From 2-02-FULL-66-14 sp964651335 (GTDB taxonomy: Bacteria; Pseudomonadota; Gammaproteobacteria; Burkholderiales; SG8-39), in NCBI GenBank assembly GCA_964651335.1, contig CAZYVT010000011.1, positions 22,626-86,625 of the forward strand: 64,000 nt of DNA, written 5' to 3'. Made by a program: the position numbers and the translations under genes. The first letter of the stretch is position 1. Each line of letters begins with the position of its first letter. Below, piece after piece: positions 25,168 through 35,321 of the stretch. The notes below the pieces were generated by a model, which was not told the DNA's origin, ran no database searches, and saw nothing but the letters and a program-made list of their open reading frames with translations.

Positions 25168-26364
25168 CTACTTGATTTCCTGATTGAAGGTCCCGGCCAC
25201 CCTCTTGGCGTTTTCGATGTTGGCGATCGACTTGCCCGCTTCCGCGCTCAGCTTGTCCAGCTCGACGATCGCCTGCGCCATCCGGGGCAGCGCCTCCTGG
25301 CGGAACTTCGCGACGTCCTCGAGCGCGGCGCGGATGTCGGCGAACGCAGTCTTGAGGGTCTCGATGTTGAGTTGCGTGCCGGCCGCCATCTTGTGGATTT
25401 CGGCGCCCTGCGTGCGGAGGTTCTTCGCGGTCTCCGCGATCAGCTTGTCGGTCGTCTCGTTCACCGCCTGGACCTTGCTCAACACGATCTTCTGATTGGC
25501 AAGGGCGAGCGCGAGCGTCACTGCCACCTGCAGCGCGCTGACCGTAACATTCACGGCGCGGTCCACGCCGCGCGCCAATTCGACGTTGTTGCGGATGATC
25601 ATTTCGATCGCGAGGATGCCCTGCTGGTTGACCACGAGCTGCTGCTGCAGATCCTGGATGCGCTGGCGCAGCGGAAACAGCCACTCGGTCTGCACGAACG
25701 TCTGCCGGGGATCGCCCGGAGTCAGTTCCCGTTCGATCTTGGCGCTCAGCTTCTGGTCGATGAGCTCGCCGAGCTTGATCGCCTTTCCCAGCTTCTCGTT
25801 CAGCAGCCGCATCGCATTCTGATCGTCGTCGAGCGTAACGTTGTCGCGCATCAGCTGCTCACGGCCCATCTTGAGCGAGCGGATGATCGCGTCCATCATC
25901 GTCGAGGCACTTTCGTAGCGGCTGAAGTAGCGCTTGAGCGGCGTCCCGACGAGCGGCAGCAGCCCCATCGACCGCGTCAGCCATCCGGGCTCAAAATCGA
26001 ATTTCCCCGGGTCCAGCTCTTCCACGGTCACCTTCAGGTCGACGAGCGCGTTCGCCACCTCGCCGCCTTCGTTCGTGCTCTTGTAGAGCTTGGCCACCGG
26101 CTGCTTCAGCATCAGGCTGCGGCGCGCTGATTCGCGCTGCAGCTCGAGTCCCATGGACTGGATCACCTGCTTGTTGTGGCTCTGGGTCTGGACGTCCTTG
26201 GGATCTGCCGTCAGCAATCGAGTAACGACGCTGTCGGCCTGGCCCGCAAGCGCCGGATCGGCAGGCGCCGGTGCGGTCGTCTCCACGTTGCTCAGCCAGG
26301 ACATCACGTTCTCGAGCTTGTCGGACTGGACGGGTTGCGCGGCGGGCACGGTTTCGGTTGCCAT
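25168..26364 (-). CDS. TelA/KlaA family toxic-anion-resistance protein
   Basis: The protein has 398 residues from ATG 26364, behind GGGGAGG. TelA features are the region SMGLELQRESARRSLMLKQP, MGLLPLVGTPLKRYFSRYES, and long helical coils to the end (VDRAVNVTVSALQVAVTLALALANQKIVLSKVQAVN split by a hydrophobic stretch). TelA proteins are cytoplasmic or membrane-associated and occur with Ter stress systems and vWA proteins; their molecular role is unsettled. It is 11 bp downstream of the coiled-coil membrane protein. Confidence 0.88.
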   Translation of the reverse strand: MATETVPAAQPVQSDKLENVMSWLSNVETTAPAPADPALAGQADSVVTRLLTADPKDVQTQSHNKQVIQSMGLELQRESARRSLMLKQPVAKLYKSTNEGGEVANALVDLKVTVEELDPGKFDFEPGWLTRSMGLLPLVGTPLKRYFSRYESASTMMDAIIRSLKMGREQLMRDNVTLDDDQNAMRLLNEKLGKAIKLGELIDQKLSAKIERELTPGDPRQTFVQTEWLFPLRQRIQDLQQQLVVNQQGILAIEMIIRNNVELARGVDRAVNVTVSALQVAVTLALALANQKIVLSKVQAVNETTDKLIAETAKNLRTQGAEIHKMAAGTQLNIETLKTAFADIRAALEDVAKFRQEALPRMAQAIVELDKLSAEAGKSIANIENAKRVAGTFNQEIK

Positions 26365-26375
26365 TTTTCCTCCCC

Positions 26376-27200
26376 TCAACTGGGCGCTGACGAATAATCG
26401 CGTGCTCGTCTTGCGATCTGCTGCAAGTCGTTCATCGCGGTCTCCATGTTCACGTCGGACTGCTGCGAGCCCGTCTTCATCTCTCCGATGGCGGCCAGCG
26501 CGAGGTCGAGCTGCGCCAGTGCCTGCTCGTTCTGTGCGAGCCAGGCATCCACCTTCTTGAGATGGTTGCCGCGCAGGTCGAGCTGCTGATTCAGGCTCGC
26601 GAGCTCCTGGCTCCTTTGCGCCGACTGATCGCCGCTTTTCAGGGCTTCGATGCGCTGGCGGATATATTTTTCGTCGACCGTTTCCACGCTCCGAAGCGAC
26701 AGCACGATCTGCCGCAGGTTGTCGATCCCCGAAAGATATACCTGTTCGGCGATGCCGAGAAACCGGCCATAGGTAATTTCTTCCTTGCCGAGCTTGTCGC
26801 CAAGTACTTCCTCGAAAGCCTTCATCTTCTCGGCGAAACGCTGGAACTGGCTGCGTCCTTCCCGCGCGCCGGTTTCCTTCAAATCCTTCTCCAGATGCCC
26901 AACAACGTCGGCGCGATATTTGACCAGGGTCTGGTGGGCGGATTCGAGGTAGCGGGAGGCGAAATGCTCCCGCCGGAGCAGGAAATTCACGCTGAGGCTG
27001 ACGATCGCTACGCCGCCGCCGATCGCCGCGCCTGTGATCAATGCCGGAGACGCAGCGACCAGAGCCGCCCCCAGCCCTCCGAGCACGGCCGCAGCCGCCG
27101 GATAGACGACGGTCGGGTGCTGCAGCGAGGCGCTCAGCACGGCCCAGTCGATGGCGCGCTTGGATAGATCAGGCAGTTCCAGCGGCATGGGAAGATGCAT
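26376..27200 (-). CDS. membrane protein with long coiled coil, TelA partner
   Basis: From ATG 27200 the product has 274 residues; ATG 27188 is an alternative. Two adjacent hydrophobic segments (YPAAAAVLGGLGAALVAA and ALITGAAIGGGVAIVSLSVNFLL) form a membrane hairpin, and the rest is charged helix with coiled-coil character (SLNQQLDLRGNHLKKVDAWLAQNEQALAQ). The family is unknown to me. It sits tightly between the second solute-binding/OmpA fusion and telA, which suggests it docks TelA to the membrane. Confidence 0.75.
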   Translation of the reverse strand: MHLPMPLELPDLSKRAIDWAVLSASLQHPTVVYPAAAAVLGGLGAALVAASPALITGAAIGGGVAIVSLSVNFLLRREHFASRYLESAHQTLVKYRADVVGHLEKDLKETGAREGRSQFQRFAEKMKAFEEVLGDKLGKEEITYGRFLGIAEQVYLSGIDNLRQIVLSLRSVETVDEKYIRQRIEALKSGDQSAQRSQELASLNQQLDLRGNHLKKVDAWLAQNEQALAQLDLALAAIGEMKTGSQQSDVNMETAMNDLQQIARRARDYSSAPS

Positions 27201-27210
27201 GCCGACGCAC

Positions 27211-28755
27211 TCAAAGCACCTCGGCGACCAGGGACAACTCGACACGCGGCAACCGGTATCCGTATGCACGCTCGGACTCGTCAGGGAGCTGCGGCAATGG
27301 CTTGGCCGATCCGAATCCGACAATGCGCAGCCGGTTGGGGTCCACGTTGTAAGTCACCTCCAGGTAACGCGCCACGGAATCCGCGCGCTCCTGCGACAGT
27401 TTCTTGTTTTCTTCCGGATCGCCCTTCAATCCGGTATGTCCCTTCACGATCACGCGGAAATTGGGGTAGTGCTTGAGGTTTTCCATCGCCTTGTCGAGTT
27501 CCTGCTTCCCTTCCAGGCCCAATTCCGCGGTGCCGCTCTGGAACACGACCGGCAGCGTCTTCAAGGTGCCAACCTCCTTGAGCGCACCCCACTCGGTTTC
27601 GCTCAACGGCTTGAATTGCCGCTGCAGCGATTGCGCCGGGCCGGTGTCCGCAGCCGGTCCCCCGGTGACGGATTTCACGTAGATTGCGGACAGGAACTGG
27701 CGATTGATGATGCGGTACGGATCCTGATCCGGAATCGGGTTGTCCTTGAAATCCCCGCTCTCGAGCTGGATCTTCACAGTCGACTGGATTGCGTCCACCA
27801 GCCCGTCGGTCCCGCCCGCGCCACCCAGCCAGGACTGAACATTTTCGCTAAGACCGACCCAGGCAACGCCGTTGAGGAGCGTCTTCACCTTGTCATGGGG
27901 GATGCGCGTCGCCTCGACCACGTCCAATTCCAGGCGCAGCGGGTTCTCGCGATAGATCTTCGCCACCTCGAAGTAAGCCGAGAGCAGACTGGCCACCGCG
28001 TCCGGTCTCTCCTGCGAGAATTTCCGGCTGACGAGCAGCACATCGACAATGAGCTTGTTGGTGTTCTCGCTGCCGAGCAGCTTCACGATTCCCCCGTTCG
28101 CGAGCGCCCGCGTCACATCGGGCTCCCACAGGACGGCGACGTCGGCCTTTTTGGCCAGAAGCTTGTCGAGCGCATCCTGAGATCCGGTCGCCTCGATCCG
28201 CCACGCGCCCTTCCGCTGGCGCAGCGCAGCGACGTCGAAATGCACCGCCATTGCTTTCAGCAGATGTTCGCTCGGCGAGTTCGGTGTGAAAGCGACCTTG
28301 AGGTCGGATCGTTTCTTCAACTCATCGACCGTGGCGGCACGGTCCTTCCAGGCGACGATCGCGTCCCCGCCCTTGGACTCGTCAATTACGGCGATGATGG
28401 TCGCGGGAAAACCTTTGGGCGAGCCGTTCAGGACGTATGCGTCGACCGTTGCCACGGCAAGTTGAAGCTCACCGTCCTTCAGGCGCTGCATCCGTCCTGC
28501 GTAGTCGGCCTTGTCATCCTGGCATTGCACCAGGTAGCCATCGGCGCGCAGGCGCTTCTTCAGGTCCGCGGAGCACAACACGAAATAGCCGATCCAGTTG
28601 TCCACGCCGATCACCATCTTGGCCTTGGTGTCGCGCGCATCCGACGTTTCAAGCTGCAGCCGTTCCTGGACCACCGGCCAGGCGAACTTGAACCCCACGA
28701 TGCCGACGATGCCAAGCGCGAGTATCGCAATGGCACTCTTCGCGTGGACGTTCAT
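27211..28755 (-). CDS. membrane-anchored solute-binding domain fused to OmpA domain (second copy)
   Basis: The 514-residue protein starts with one membrane anchor (AILALGIVGIVGFKFAW), followed by an NMT1-type solute-binding domain (KMVIGVDNWIGYFVLCSADL ... GELQLAVATVDAYVLNGSPKG ... KVAFTPNSPSEHLLKAM) and a C-terminal OmpA peptidoglycan-binding domain (VVFQSGTAELGLEGKQELDKA, VIVKGHTG, LSQERADSVARYL, RIVGFGSAKP). It would tie a ligand-binding module to both membrane and cell wall. It shares this architecture with the product at 29578-31299. It is 30 bp after the vWA gene. Confidence 0.85.
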   Translation of the reverse strand: MNVHAKSAIAILALGIVGIVGFKFAWPVVQERLQLETSDARDTKAKMVIGVDNWIGYFVLCSADLKKRLRADGYLVQCQDDKADYAGRMQRLKDGELQLAVATVDAYVLNGSPKGFPATIIAVIDESKGGDAIVAWKDRAATVDELKKRSDLKVAFTPNSPSEHLLKAMAVHFDVAALRQRKGAWRIEATGSQDALDKLLAKKADVAVLWEPDVTRALANGGIVKLLGSENTNKLIVDVLLVSRKFSQERPDAVASLLSAYFEVAKIYRENPLRLELDVVEATRIPHDKVKTLLNGVAWVGLSENVQSWLGGAGGTDGLVDAIQSTVKIQLESGDFKDNPIPDQDPYRIINRQFLSAIYVKSVTGGPAADTGPAQSLQRQFKPLSETEWGALKEVGTLKTLPVVFQSGTAELGLEGKQELDKAMENLKHYPNFRVIVKGHTGLKGDPEENKKLSQERADSVARYLEVTYNVDPNRLRIVGFGSAKPLPQLPDESERAYGYRLPRVELSLVAEVL

Positions 28756-28785
28756 TGGCGCGATGATTGTTTCTTGTTGCGCGGT

Positions 28786-29568
28786 TTATTTGAACTTAGT
28801 TACCGCGAACTTGGGCGCCTCGGCGAGCACATCGGCGAGCCCCTGACGCAACGCACCGGGATTGTCCGCGGCTTTGTACATCGTCCGGCCCGGCTGGTTG
28901 AGCGAATGATTGTTGCCGATGCAGAAGCCGATGGTCGACAGGACAATCGGCGATTCCTTCAATAGGGTGTTGACCGCCAGCGTCGGGTCCTGGCCGGGAT
29001 TCGCCTCGCCGTCGGTAACGATCACGAGATGGTATTCGCCGTATCCCAGCTGCTTCCTGCCCTGCTCCAGCAGCTTGCCGTACGCCAAGCTCACCGAGTC
29101 GCGCAGCGGCGTGCCGCCGCTCGCGCGGACCTGATTTACCAGCCCGATGAATTTCTCGCGGTTGCCCAGGTCAAGCGGAAGCCACTCCTTCACGCCCTTA
29201 TCGTCGAATACCTGCAAGCCGAGATTGGCATCCGCCGGCACCGAATCGGCGAACGCGGCGAGCGCGGCCCTGGCGGCCTCCATCTTGCTCTGATCTCCGG
29301 AGCAGGCGTGGTCCTTCATGCTCCCCGAGCCGTCGAGCACGACGTAATAGTTCTTTGCAAAGAGGTCCTTCGATACCGCAGTCGCCTGATCGGTCGCGGG
29401 CGGCCAGGGCGGCGTCAATGTTCTCTCCGACACCGGGCCCTCTTGCAGCTTTGCACCCGCTGACTTCGCAGGTGCCGTGCTGTTTTGACCCTTGTTTAAT
29501 TCACCCACAATGACGGCGGCAACGACGGCGACTATTGCAACCAGCACGAGAGACTTTTTGACTTGCAT
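28786..29568 (-). CDS. membrane-anchored von Willebrand factor A domain protein
   Basis: The product has 260 residues from ATG 29568 with one N-terminal membrane segment (SLVLVAIVAVVAAVIVG) and a periplasmic vWA domain. The MIDAS metal site is complete: DGSGSM at Asp79-Ser83, Thr in SGGTPLRDSV and Asp in VTDGEANPG. vWA domains bind partners through this metal. It lies between the two solute-binding/OmpA genes, 9 bp after the first, so it probably contacts them. Confidence 0.87.
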   Translation of the reverse strand: MQVKKSLVLVAIVAVVAAVIVGELNKGQNSTAPAKSAGAKLQEGPVSERTLTPPWPPATDQATAVSKDLFAKNYYVVLDGSGSMKDHACSGDQSKMEAARAALAAFADSVPADANLGLQVFDDKGVKEWLPLDLGNREKFIGLVNQVRASGGTPLRDSVSLAYGKLLEQGRKQLGYGEYHLVIVTDGEANPGQDPTLAVNTLLKESPIVLSTIGFCIGNNHSLNQPGRTMYKAADNPGALRQGLADVLAEAPKFAVTKFK

Positions 29569-29577
29569 GGATCGCAC

Positions 29578-31299
29578 CTAAAGCGGCTTGAACGCCGACG
29601 CTTCAGCCTCGATCTGGATGATGCGGAATTCGACGCGCATGTTATTGTGCCATTCCTGCTCGGTCTTGGGTGCGCACGGATCGCCCCCGCACATCCCGCT
29701 CCTGGGCTGCGTGATGCCTTGGCCCACGACCGCGAATTGCGAAGGATCCAAAGAGATTCCCTTCTCCTTCGCATAAGCGATGATGCTGTCGCGGACTGCA
29801 ATGGCGCGTGACAGGCTCAGGTTCTTCGCCGATTGCTGCGTTCGCCCCAAGACCACGGCGGGCGCACCGTCGCGTTTGGCCTGAAGGTAGGCCATCGGGT
29901 CGCTATGGCCTTCAACGGTGATGATGGCCCCTCCGTACGTGGCGGCCAAACCGGCCACGCGCTTGAAAGCGTCGCTGTACAAGTCCGCCGGAAACTTGTC
30001 CTGGTTCGGCTTGAAGAACACTTCGAAGGAAAACAGCTCGCCTTCGCCGAGGCGTCCCTGCTGCTGCTTGCGCGCCACGATGGTGGCAACTTTTTCCGAA
30101 TCGAATCGTTGCGCCTCGGGACCCGGCGCGGCAGCCGCCCCGCCTGACAACCGCTTGTAATCCCATTTCGGATCCTCCAGGCTGGCCGCGCGCGCCATGA
30201 GACCGATCACCGTGAACGCCCCCTGGATTTCCTTGTTCAGCTGCGCAAAGCTGCGCGGGTAATCCGCTTTGGCAAAAAAATTGAAGTTGCCGGTCAGCCC
30301 GGCAAAGTCCGCGTCGTGATACATGCCTTCGGCGTCGCTGATCGCCTGCGGGCTGTCGAGCAGGATTTGCGCCGCACCGGTCATGGTCTGCTTGTATTCT
30401 GCCGCGCGTGCAGATTTGGCTGCGACAAGCTGACGGAGTCCCTCCTCGCCCTGGAGCAACCCGCGCACGAAGTTTTCCACGTCGCGGCGGTTGCTCTGCA
30501 GATAGTCCGCGCGCACCGCGTAGACATCGGCGATGATGCGATTCGCTGTCTTGGTGGACAGGAGGATTCGGGCACCCTTGACCGAGTCTTCCGCACCCGT
30601 GCCGACGGTTCCGTTGGAGGTCAATGCCAGCGCGTCGGGAATGATGACCATCGCGGCGTCCACGCCGCTGTCGTGCAGTGCAGCCGCGGGCGACTTGGCG
30701 CCGCCGGTAACGTCCGCGACCCACTTGATGCTGACGTCCTTCATCGAAAGTCCCGCGTCGGTGAGAATCTTGGCGACATAGTCCACGTGCGGGCCGTATG
30801 CCTGCACGGCGATGGTCTTCCCCTTGAGATCCTTGGTCGTCTTGACGTTTCCTTTGACCACCATCGCATCGCCGCCCGCGGACCAAGTCAACTGGTAGAT
30901 CACCACGGGTTTTGTGCGCGGATCGTTGCCCGCGACTTCGGCCGCCATGTTGATCATTCCGAGCGTTCCCCGGAGATAAGGAGATTTTCCACTCAGATAT
31001 GCCTCGACCTGCCTGGCGAAGACGTCCTCGCGTATCAATGCGAGATTGAGACCGAGCTTGCCGATGATGCTGGTCTTGACCGTATTTCGGGCATTACCGT
31101 TGGCATACAGCGTGGCGATGTCGCCACCCCACGTGATGATCGGAACCTGAACGGTCCCGGAAGCAACGGTACCCACGGGCGTGGTCACGACCTGTGTGAG
31201 GGGGGGCGATTGGATGAACTGGGTCGCCGCCAGGGCGCTATGCGCGAATATGACGTGCCCGAGAAAGGAAAGCCCAATCGAAAGCTGCCTCAAGTTCAT
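29578..31299 (-). CDS. secreted solute-binding domain fused to OmpA domain (first copy)
   Basis: The 573-residue protein has a cleavable signal peptide (ends AHSALA), an NMT1/ABC-substrate-binding domain (VPIITWGGDIATLYANGN ... QLTWSAGGDAMVVKGNVKTTKDLKGKTIAV) and a C-terminal OmpA domain (FEVFFKPNQDKFPADLY, IITVEGHSDPMAYLQ, LSLSRAIAVRDSIIAYAKEKG, VVGQGITQPRSG). It is the first gene of the eleven-gene operon and is 211 bp downstream of the hppA stop. The 31300-31509 spacer holds the hppA terminator and presumably this operon's promoter, which I could not pinpoint. Confidence 0.85.
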   Translation of the reverse strand: MNLRQLSIGLSFLGHVIFAHSALAATQFIQSPPLTQVVTTPVGTVASGTVQVPIITWGGDIATLYANGNARNTVKTSIIGKLGLNLALIREDVFARQVEAYLSGKSPYLRGTLGMINMAAEVAGNDPRTKPVVIYQLTWSAGGDAMVVKGNVKTTKDLKGKTIAVQAYGPHVDYVAKILTDAGLSMKDVSIKWVADVTGGAKSPAAALHDSGVDAAMVIIPDALALTSNGTVGTGAEDSVKGARILLSTKTANRIIADVYAVRADYLQSNRRDVENFVRGLLQGEEGLRQLVAAKSARAAEYKQTMTGAAQILLDSPQAISDAEGMYHDADFAGLTGNFNFFAKADYPRSFAQLNKEIQGAFTVIGLMARAASLEDPKWDYKRLSGGAAAAPGPEAQRFDSEKVATIVARKQQQGRLGEGELFSFEVFFKPNQDKFPADLYSDAFKRVAGLAATYGGAIITVEGHSDPMAYLQAKRDGAPAVVLGRTQQSAKNLSLSRAIAVRDSIIAYAKEKGISLDPSQFAVVGQGITQPRSGMCGGDPCAPKTEQEWHNNMRVEFRIIQIEAEASAFKPL

Positions 31300-31463
31300 G
31301 CTTCCTCCCTCCCGTAAGGACGACCGTCGCTGCAGTTGCGCGATTCCTGAAAAAGACGAGAGCGACGCCCCCCTTTCGCGGCTAGCATAGCACCGCGTAG
31401 GGATCGGAGTCAGCCGCCCGCGTGTCGCCTCCGCGACGCTTCACAAGGCCCCCTTCAAACACA

Positions 31464-31485
31464 AAGGGCAGCCGAAGCTGCCCTT
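31464..31485 (-). terminator. hairpin with UUCG loop after hppA
   Basis: AAGGGCAGC-CGAA-GCTGCCCTT forms a perfect 9-bp stem. On the minus strand the loop is the very stable TTCG tetraloop and the stem is followed by TTTGTGTTTG. It lies 25 bp beyond the hppA stop and should end that transcript before the next operon. Confidence 0.75.
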
Positions 31486-31509
31486 GCTTACTCTCGAATC
31501 GAAATCGCA

Positions 31510-33582
<2,073 letters not shown>

Positions 33583-33663
33583 GATTAATCTCCCCTGTAT
33601 TGCGCGAGCCGGGAAGCCCGCCGGAAAGCGGCGGATTCTAGCAGAAGCGGCCTTACGCGCGCC

Positions 33664-34317
33664 TTACTTCAACGCGGCGAAAGCCCGCTCGCGGATCTGG
33701 TCGACGCTGCCAAGCCCGGGAATGCTGCGGTACTTCGGCGCCTGCGCGGCGCCGGAGGCGGCCCAGCGGTCGTAGAACTCGATCAGCGGCCGGGTCTGCG
33801 CCTGGTACACCTCTAGGCGCTTTTTCACCGTCTCTTCCTTGTCGTCGTCGCGCTGGATGAGCGGCTCGCCAGTCGCGTCGTCCTTGCCCTCGACCTTCGG
33901 CGGGTTGAACTTCACGTGGTACGTGCGCCCCGATGCAAGGTGCACGCGCCGCCCGCTCATGCGCGTGATGATCTCGGCGCCCGGCACGTCGATCTCGAGC
34001 ACGTAGTCGATCGGCACCGCGGCGTCGCGCATCGCTTCGGCCTGCGGGATGGTGCGCGGAAAGCCGTCAAAGAGGTAGCCGCTCGCGCAGTCGGGCTGCT
34101 TCAGCCGCTCCTTCACCAGCGCGATGATGATGTCGTCGGAGACGAGCTGGCCGGAGTCCATCACCTTCTTCGCCTCGAGCGCGAGCGGGCTGCCCGCCTT
34201 GACCGCGGCACGCAACATGTCGCCGGTGGAAATCTGCGGGATGCCGAACTTCTTGGTGATGAAGCCGGCCTGCGTTCCCTTTCCGCAGCCGGGTGGTCCA
34301 AGCAGGATGACTCGCAT
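33664..34317 (-). CDS. adk: adenylate kinase
   Basis: The enzyme has 217 residues from ATG 34317, behind GGGAGG. It carries P-loop GPPGCGKGTQ, AMP-binding STGDMLRAAV, GFPRTIPQAEAM and a long-form LID (MSGRRVHLASGRTYHVKFNPP) without zinc Cys. It interconverts ATP, AMP and ADP. It lies 66 bp after kdsB at the end of the conserved exbB-to-adk gene row. Confidence 0.96.
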   Translation of the reverse strand: MRVILLGPPGCGKGTQAGFITKKFGIPQISTGDMLRAAVKAGSPLALEAKKVMDSGQLVSDDIIIALVKERLKQPDCASGYLFDGFPRTIPQAEAMRDAAVPIDYVLEIDVPGAEIITRMSGRRVHLASGRTYHVKFNPPKVEGKDDATGEPLIQRDDDKEETVKKRLEVYQAQTRPLIEFYDRWAASGAAQAPKYRSIPGLGSVDQIRERAFAALK

Positions 34318-34383
34318 GTTCGCCTCCCAGTGGTGTGAAGCCATTATCCCCGATGGGCCCGGGTGCGCAACTTAGCGCGCCTG

Positions 34384-35133
34384 TCACGCATGTCCCGATT
34401 GATGCCAATCAAAAGTTGCACGTACCGCATCCAAATCGCCGGGCGTATCGACCCCGGGAGGCGCCTCGGCGCTGCTGACCGCCACCGCGATGCGGTATCC
34501 GTGCCAAAGCGCGCGCAATTGCTCGAGCGACTCCGAGCGCTCCATCGGCGCAGGCGCGAGCTTGCCGAAGCAGGCCAGGAATTCCGCCCGATAGGCGTAG
34601 ATCCCGATGTGACGATAGCACTCCGGCAGCCCGCCCTCTCGCGGATGGGGAATGCCCGCGCGGCTGAAGTACAACGCATAGCCTCGCGCGTCCAGCACCA
34701 CCTTGACAACGTTCGGATTGGCGAACGCGGCCGCATCGTGCAGCCGGTGGCACGCCGTGGCGAGGCTCGTGTCTGCATGGCTCTCCAGCGAGCGCGCCAC
34801 CTCGGCGATCAGCGCCGGCGGCATGAACGGCTCGTCGCCCTGCACGTTGATGACGATGTCGCGCGCCGCGAGACCGAGCGCGGCGGCCGCCTCGGCGAGG
34901 CGATCGGTTCCGGAAGCGTGATCGGCGCGCGTCATGCAGACGTCGAACCCGTGTGCGCGCACGGCCGCTTCGATCCGCGCGTCGTCGGTTGCCACGCAGA
35001 CCGTTTTCGCGCCGCTCCGCGCCGCACGCTCGCAGACGCGCACCACCATCGGCTTGCCGCAGAGATCGGCGAGCGGCTTGCCGGGGAAACGGCTTGACGC
35101 CCAGCGCGCCGGAATGATGACGTGAAAGCTCAG
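34384..35133 (-). CDS. kdsB: 3-deoxy-manno-octulosonate cytidylyltransferase, probable CTG start
   Basis: The 249-residue enzyme activates KDO with CTP for lipopolysaccharide. Motifs are SFHVIIPARWASSRFPGKPL, MTRADHASGTDR, NVQGDEPF and RHIGIYAYRAEFL. The family N-terminus M-S-F-x-V-I-I-P-A-R aligns with CTG-AGC-TTT at 35133; no ATG, GTG or TTG lies near it in frame. The CTG overlaps the trm112 stop as CTGA and follows GAGGAAG, so re-initiation at CTG is the simplest reading. A longer start at 35274 would add 47 residues read out of frame from trm112. Confidence 0.9.
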   Translation of the reverse strand: MSFHVIIPARWASSRFPGKPLADLCGKPMVVRVCERAARSGAKTVCVATDDARIEAAVRAHGFDVCMTRADHASGTDRLAEAAAALGLAARDIVINVQGDEPFMPPALIAEVARSLESHADTSLATACHRLHDAAAFANPNVVKVVLDARGYALYFSRAGIPHPREGGLPECYRHIGIYAYRAEFLACFGKLAPAPMERSESLEQLRALWHGYRIAVAVSSAEAPPGVDTPGDLDAVRATFDWHQSGHA

Positions 35134-35321
35134 GCCACTTCCTCGTCCGGCGGCAGCTTGCGCGCGTCCTCCTCGAGCATCACCGGGATACCGTCTCTCA
35201 CCGGAAAGGCGAGCCGGTCGGCCTTGCAGACGAGTTCCGCGGCCTCCTTCCGGTGGACCAGGGGACCCTTGCACAGCGGACAGACGAGGATTTCGAGCAG
35301 CCTGGGGTCGATCGCGCTCAT
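35130..35321 (-). CDS. Trm112/YcaR family zinc-ribbon protein
   Basis: The 63-residue protein MSAIDPRLLEILVCPLCKGPL is a typical bacterial Trm112-like protein between lpxK and kdsB. It keeps one pair of Cys (CPLC) and a further single Cys (LVCKAD). ATG 35321 overlaps the lpxK stop as ATGA and its stop overlaps the kdsB start as CTGA. The function is unsettled in bacteria; related proteins act as methyltransferase partners. Confidence 0.92.
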   Translation of the reverse strand: MSAIDPRLLEILVCPLCKGPLVHRKEAAELVCKADRLAFPVRDGIPVMLEEDARKLPPDEEVA

